Source: Spirochaetaceae bacterium
GTDB taxonomy: Bacteria; Spirochaetota; Spirochaetia; Treponematales; Breznakiellaceae
Length of the DNA: 11,447 nt
Reading direction: 5' to 3'
NCBI GenBank assembly: GCA_031258625.1
Contig: JAIRMO010000241.1
Coordinates: forward strand, 1 to 11,447
Part shown: piece by piece, positions 11,342 to 11,447 of the stretch
Layout of the letters: the number at the start of each line of letters is the position of its first letter
Numbering within the stretch: the first letter of the stretch is position 1
The notes under the pieces: model-generated
The model's input: the letters and a program-made list of their open reading frames with translations, nothing else
What the model was told of the DNA's origin: nothing
The model's database searches: none
Translations under genes and position numbers: made by a program

Positions 11342-11447
11342 TTGGCTGTAGTTACTATGAAAAGCCTGCTTGAATCGGGAGTACATTTCGGTCATCAGGT
11401 CAAACGCTGGGATCCGCGGATGGAAAAGTATATCTTCGCGGAACGGA
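11342..11447 (+). CDS. rpsB: 30S ribosomal protein S2, N-terminal part
   Basis: The first 35 codons read [18 protein letters not shown] then [16 protein letters not shown], the invariant start of ribosomal protein S2. The start is TTG 11342: GGGAGG lies five bases upstream, and the MAVVTM beginning is typical of S2, whereas ATG 11357 would be too far from that site. S2 is part of the small ribosomal subunit and is normally followed by tsf. The gene runs off the end of the window. Confidence 0.95.
   Translation, partial: MAVVTMKSLLESGVHFGHQVKRWDPRMEKYIFAER

Noticed and set aside
1..11447. tRNA, rRNA, insertion sequences, integrase or phage genes
   Set aside because: No cloverleaf, rRNA-like sequence, transposase or integrase motif was seen on either strand.

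Overview
This window looks like a chromosomal segment from a Treponema-type spirochaete of moderate GC content, possibly one of the termite-gut treponemes. That assignment is an inference from gene content: a lipoprotein-type ApbE, a cyclophilin-FKBP fusion lipoprotein with a relaxed lipobox, a PilZ protein, and the order rpmF-acpP-rnc followed by maf and rpsB. No mobile element, tRNA, rRNA or CRISPR array is visible.

Layout. 1-252 is the 3' end of a PII-like gene. 371-1150 (minus) is a PilZ protein, divergent from an ApbE flavin transferase (1251-2249, plus). 2348-3379 (minus) is a lipoprotein joining two peptidyl-prolyl isomerase domains. 3504-5237 (plus) is a 577-residue protein I do not recognise, with a long basic Pro/Ala/Lys linker. 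7951 down to 5277 (minus) is a probable three-gene cell-envelope operon: small lipoprotein, exported HEAT-repeat protein, and membrane-anchored DUF362 protein. The DUF362 frame is broken near 6212-6215. From 8221 to the end everything is on the plus strand: coaD, rpmF, acpP, rnc, maf and the first 35 codons of rpsB. This is a housekeeping block for coenzyme A, acyl carrier protein, RNA processing, nucleotide sanitation and ribosomal proteins.

Two non-coding patterns stand out. First, four genes (PilZ, the PPIase fusion, the 577-residue protein and coaD) share a layout in which a -35 box, exactly 17 bases, a -10 box and 5-6 further bases lead straight into ATG, with no convincing ribosome-binding site. 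This predicts leaderless mRNAs. Second, the gaps from about 8060 to 9450 are packed with hairpins built from related sequences centred on TGAAGTTTTGG or GGTTTTGGAA. They include a near-identical pair in opposite orientation around coaD, one overlapping the coaD stop codon, and at least six in a row between rpmF and acpP. A perfect 13-bp hairpin also lies inside the coding sequence of rnc, the gene for the double-strand-specific RNase III that could cut such structures. All of this was read by eye; no folding, alignment or database search was run.
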